Source of the DNA: Clostridium sp.
Lineage (GTDB): Bacteria; Bacillota; Clostridia; Oscillospirales; Ruminococcaceae
DNA: 32,191 nucleotides
Direction: 5' to 3'
Assembly (NCBI GenBank): GCA_023664445.1
Contig: JAMPFN010000023.1
Span: forward strand, 1-32,191
Shown here one piece after another: positions 32,184-32,191 of the stretch; position 1 is the first letter of the stretch, and each line of letters starts with the position of its first letter. The position numbers and the translations under genes were made by a program. Below the pieces are notes generated by a model that had not been told where the DNA came from, made no database searches, and saw nothing but the letters and a program-made list of their open reading frames with translations.

Positions 32184-32191
32184 TAATTTTG

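Noticed and set aside
1..32191. CRISPR array, rRNA genes, intact insertion sequence or integrase
   Set aside because: No regularly spaced direct repeats, no rRNA-like sequence and no recognisable intact transposase or integrase were seen.

Overview
The window looks like chromosomal DNA of a low-to-moderate GC Firmicute of the ruminococcal type (Oscillospiraceae, Ruminococcus-like). Three things point there: a secreted pectate lyase ending in a type I dockerin, the mark of a cellulosome-forming plant-fibre degrader; strong AGGAGG-type ribosome binding sites with many consensus TTGACA-17-TATAAT promoters; and a bacterial V-type ATPase operon. The species cannot be fixed from the sequence alone.

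Layout. 1-1116: a promoter for a gene off the left edge, a small protein with a motif like that of Na+-pumping decarboxylase beta subunits, a repeat-rich non-coding stretch and a four-helix membrane protein. 1117-3945: the multimodular pectate lyase and its long hairpin-filled leader, divergent from 3981-8155, a heterodimeric ABC exporter pair followed by a cytidylate-kinase-like protein. 8289-12682: a chemoreceptor, an unknown membrane protein, a ComFB-GNAT gene pair and a membrane acyltransferase. 12774-16480: a two-gene operon, on its own consensus promoter, encoding a GrpE-like protein and a very large divergent Hsp70. 16622-18943: an ECF sigma factor with its DUF4179 anti-sigma, behind what looks like an autoregulated ECF promoter. 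18966-29457: one minus-strand operon, apparently ACT protein, UPF0210 protein, then V-ATPase subunits G/H-C-I-K-F-E-A-B-D. 29506-30551: a divergent pair, a DtxR-like regulator that seems to lack metal ligands and a VanZ-family protein. 30602-32173: an intact tRNA-Pro(GGG), then a decayed island: a broken anti-phage-type dCTP/dCMP deaminase, a zinc-ribbon ORF, a multiply frameshifted phage tail gene and the 3' half of a second tRNA (anticodon loop reads as UCU, Arg), which looks like a phage attachment scar.

How the parts relate. Most of the window is ordinary backbone metabolism and envelope function. The less ordinary parts are the GrpE-like/Hsp70-like pair, the ruined defence gene and phage scar at the right end, and a family of intergenic hairpins (four copies) whose nine-base loop is better kept than its stem. 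TTG start codons preceded by a good Shine-Dalgarno are common here, and I moved several starts to them. No CRISPR array, rRNA, intact transposase or intact integrase was seen.
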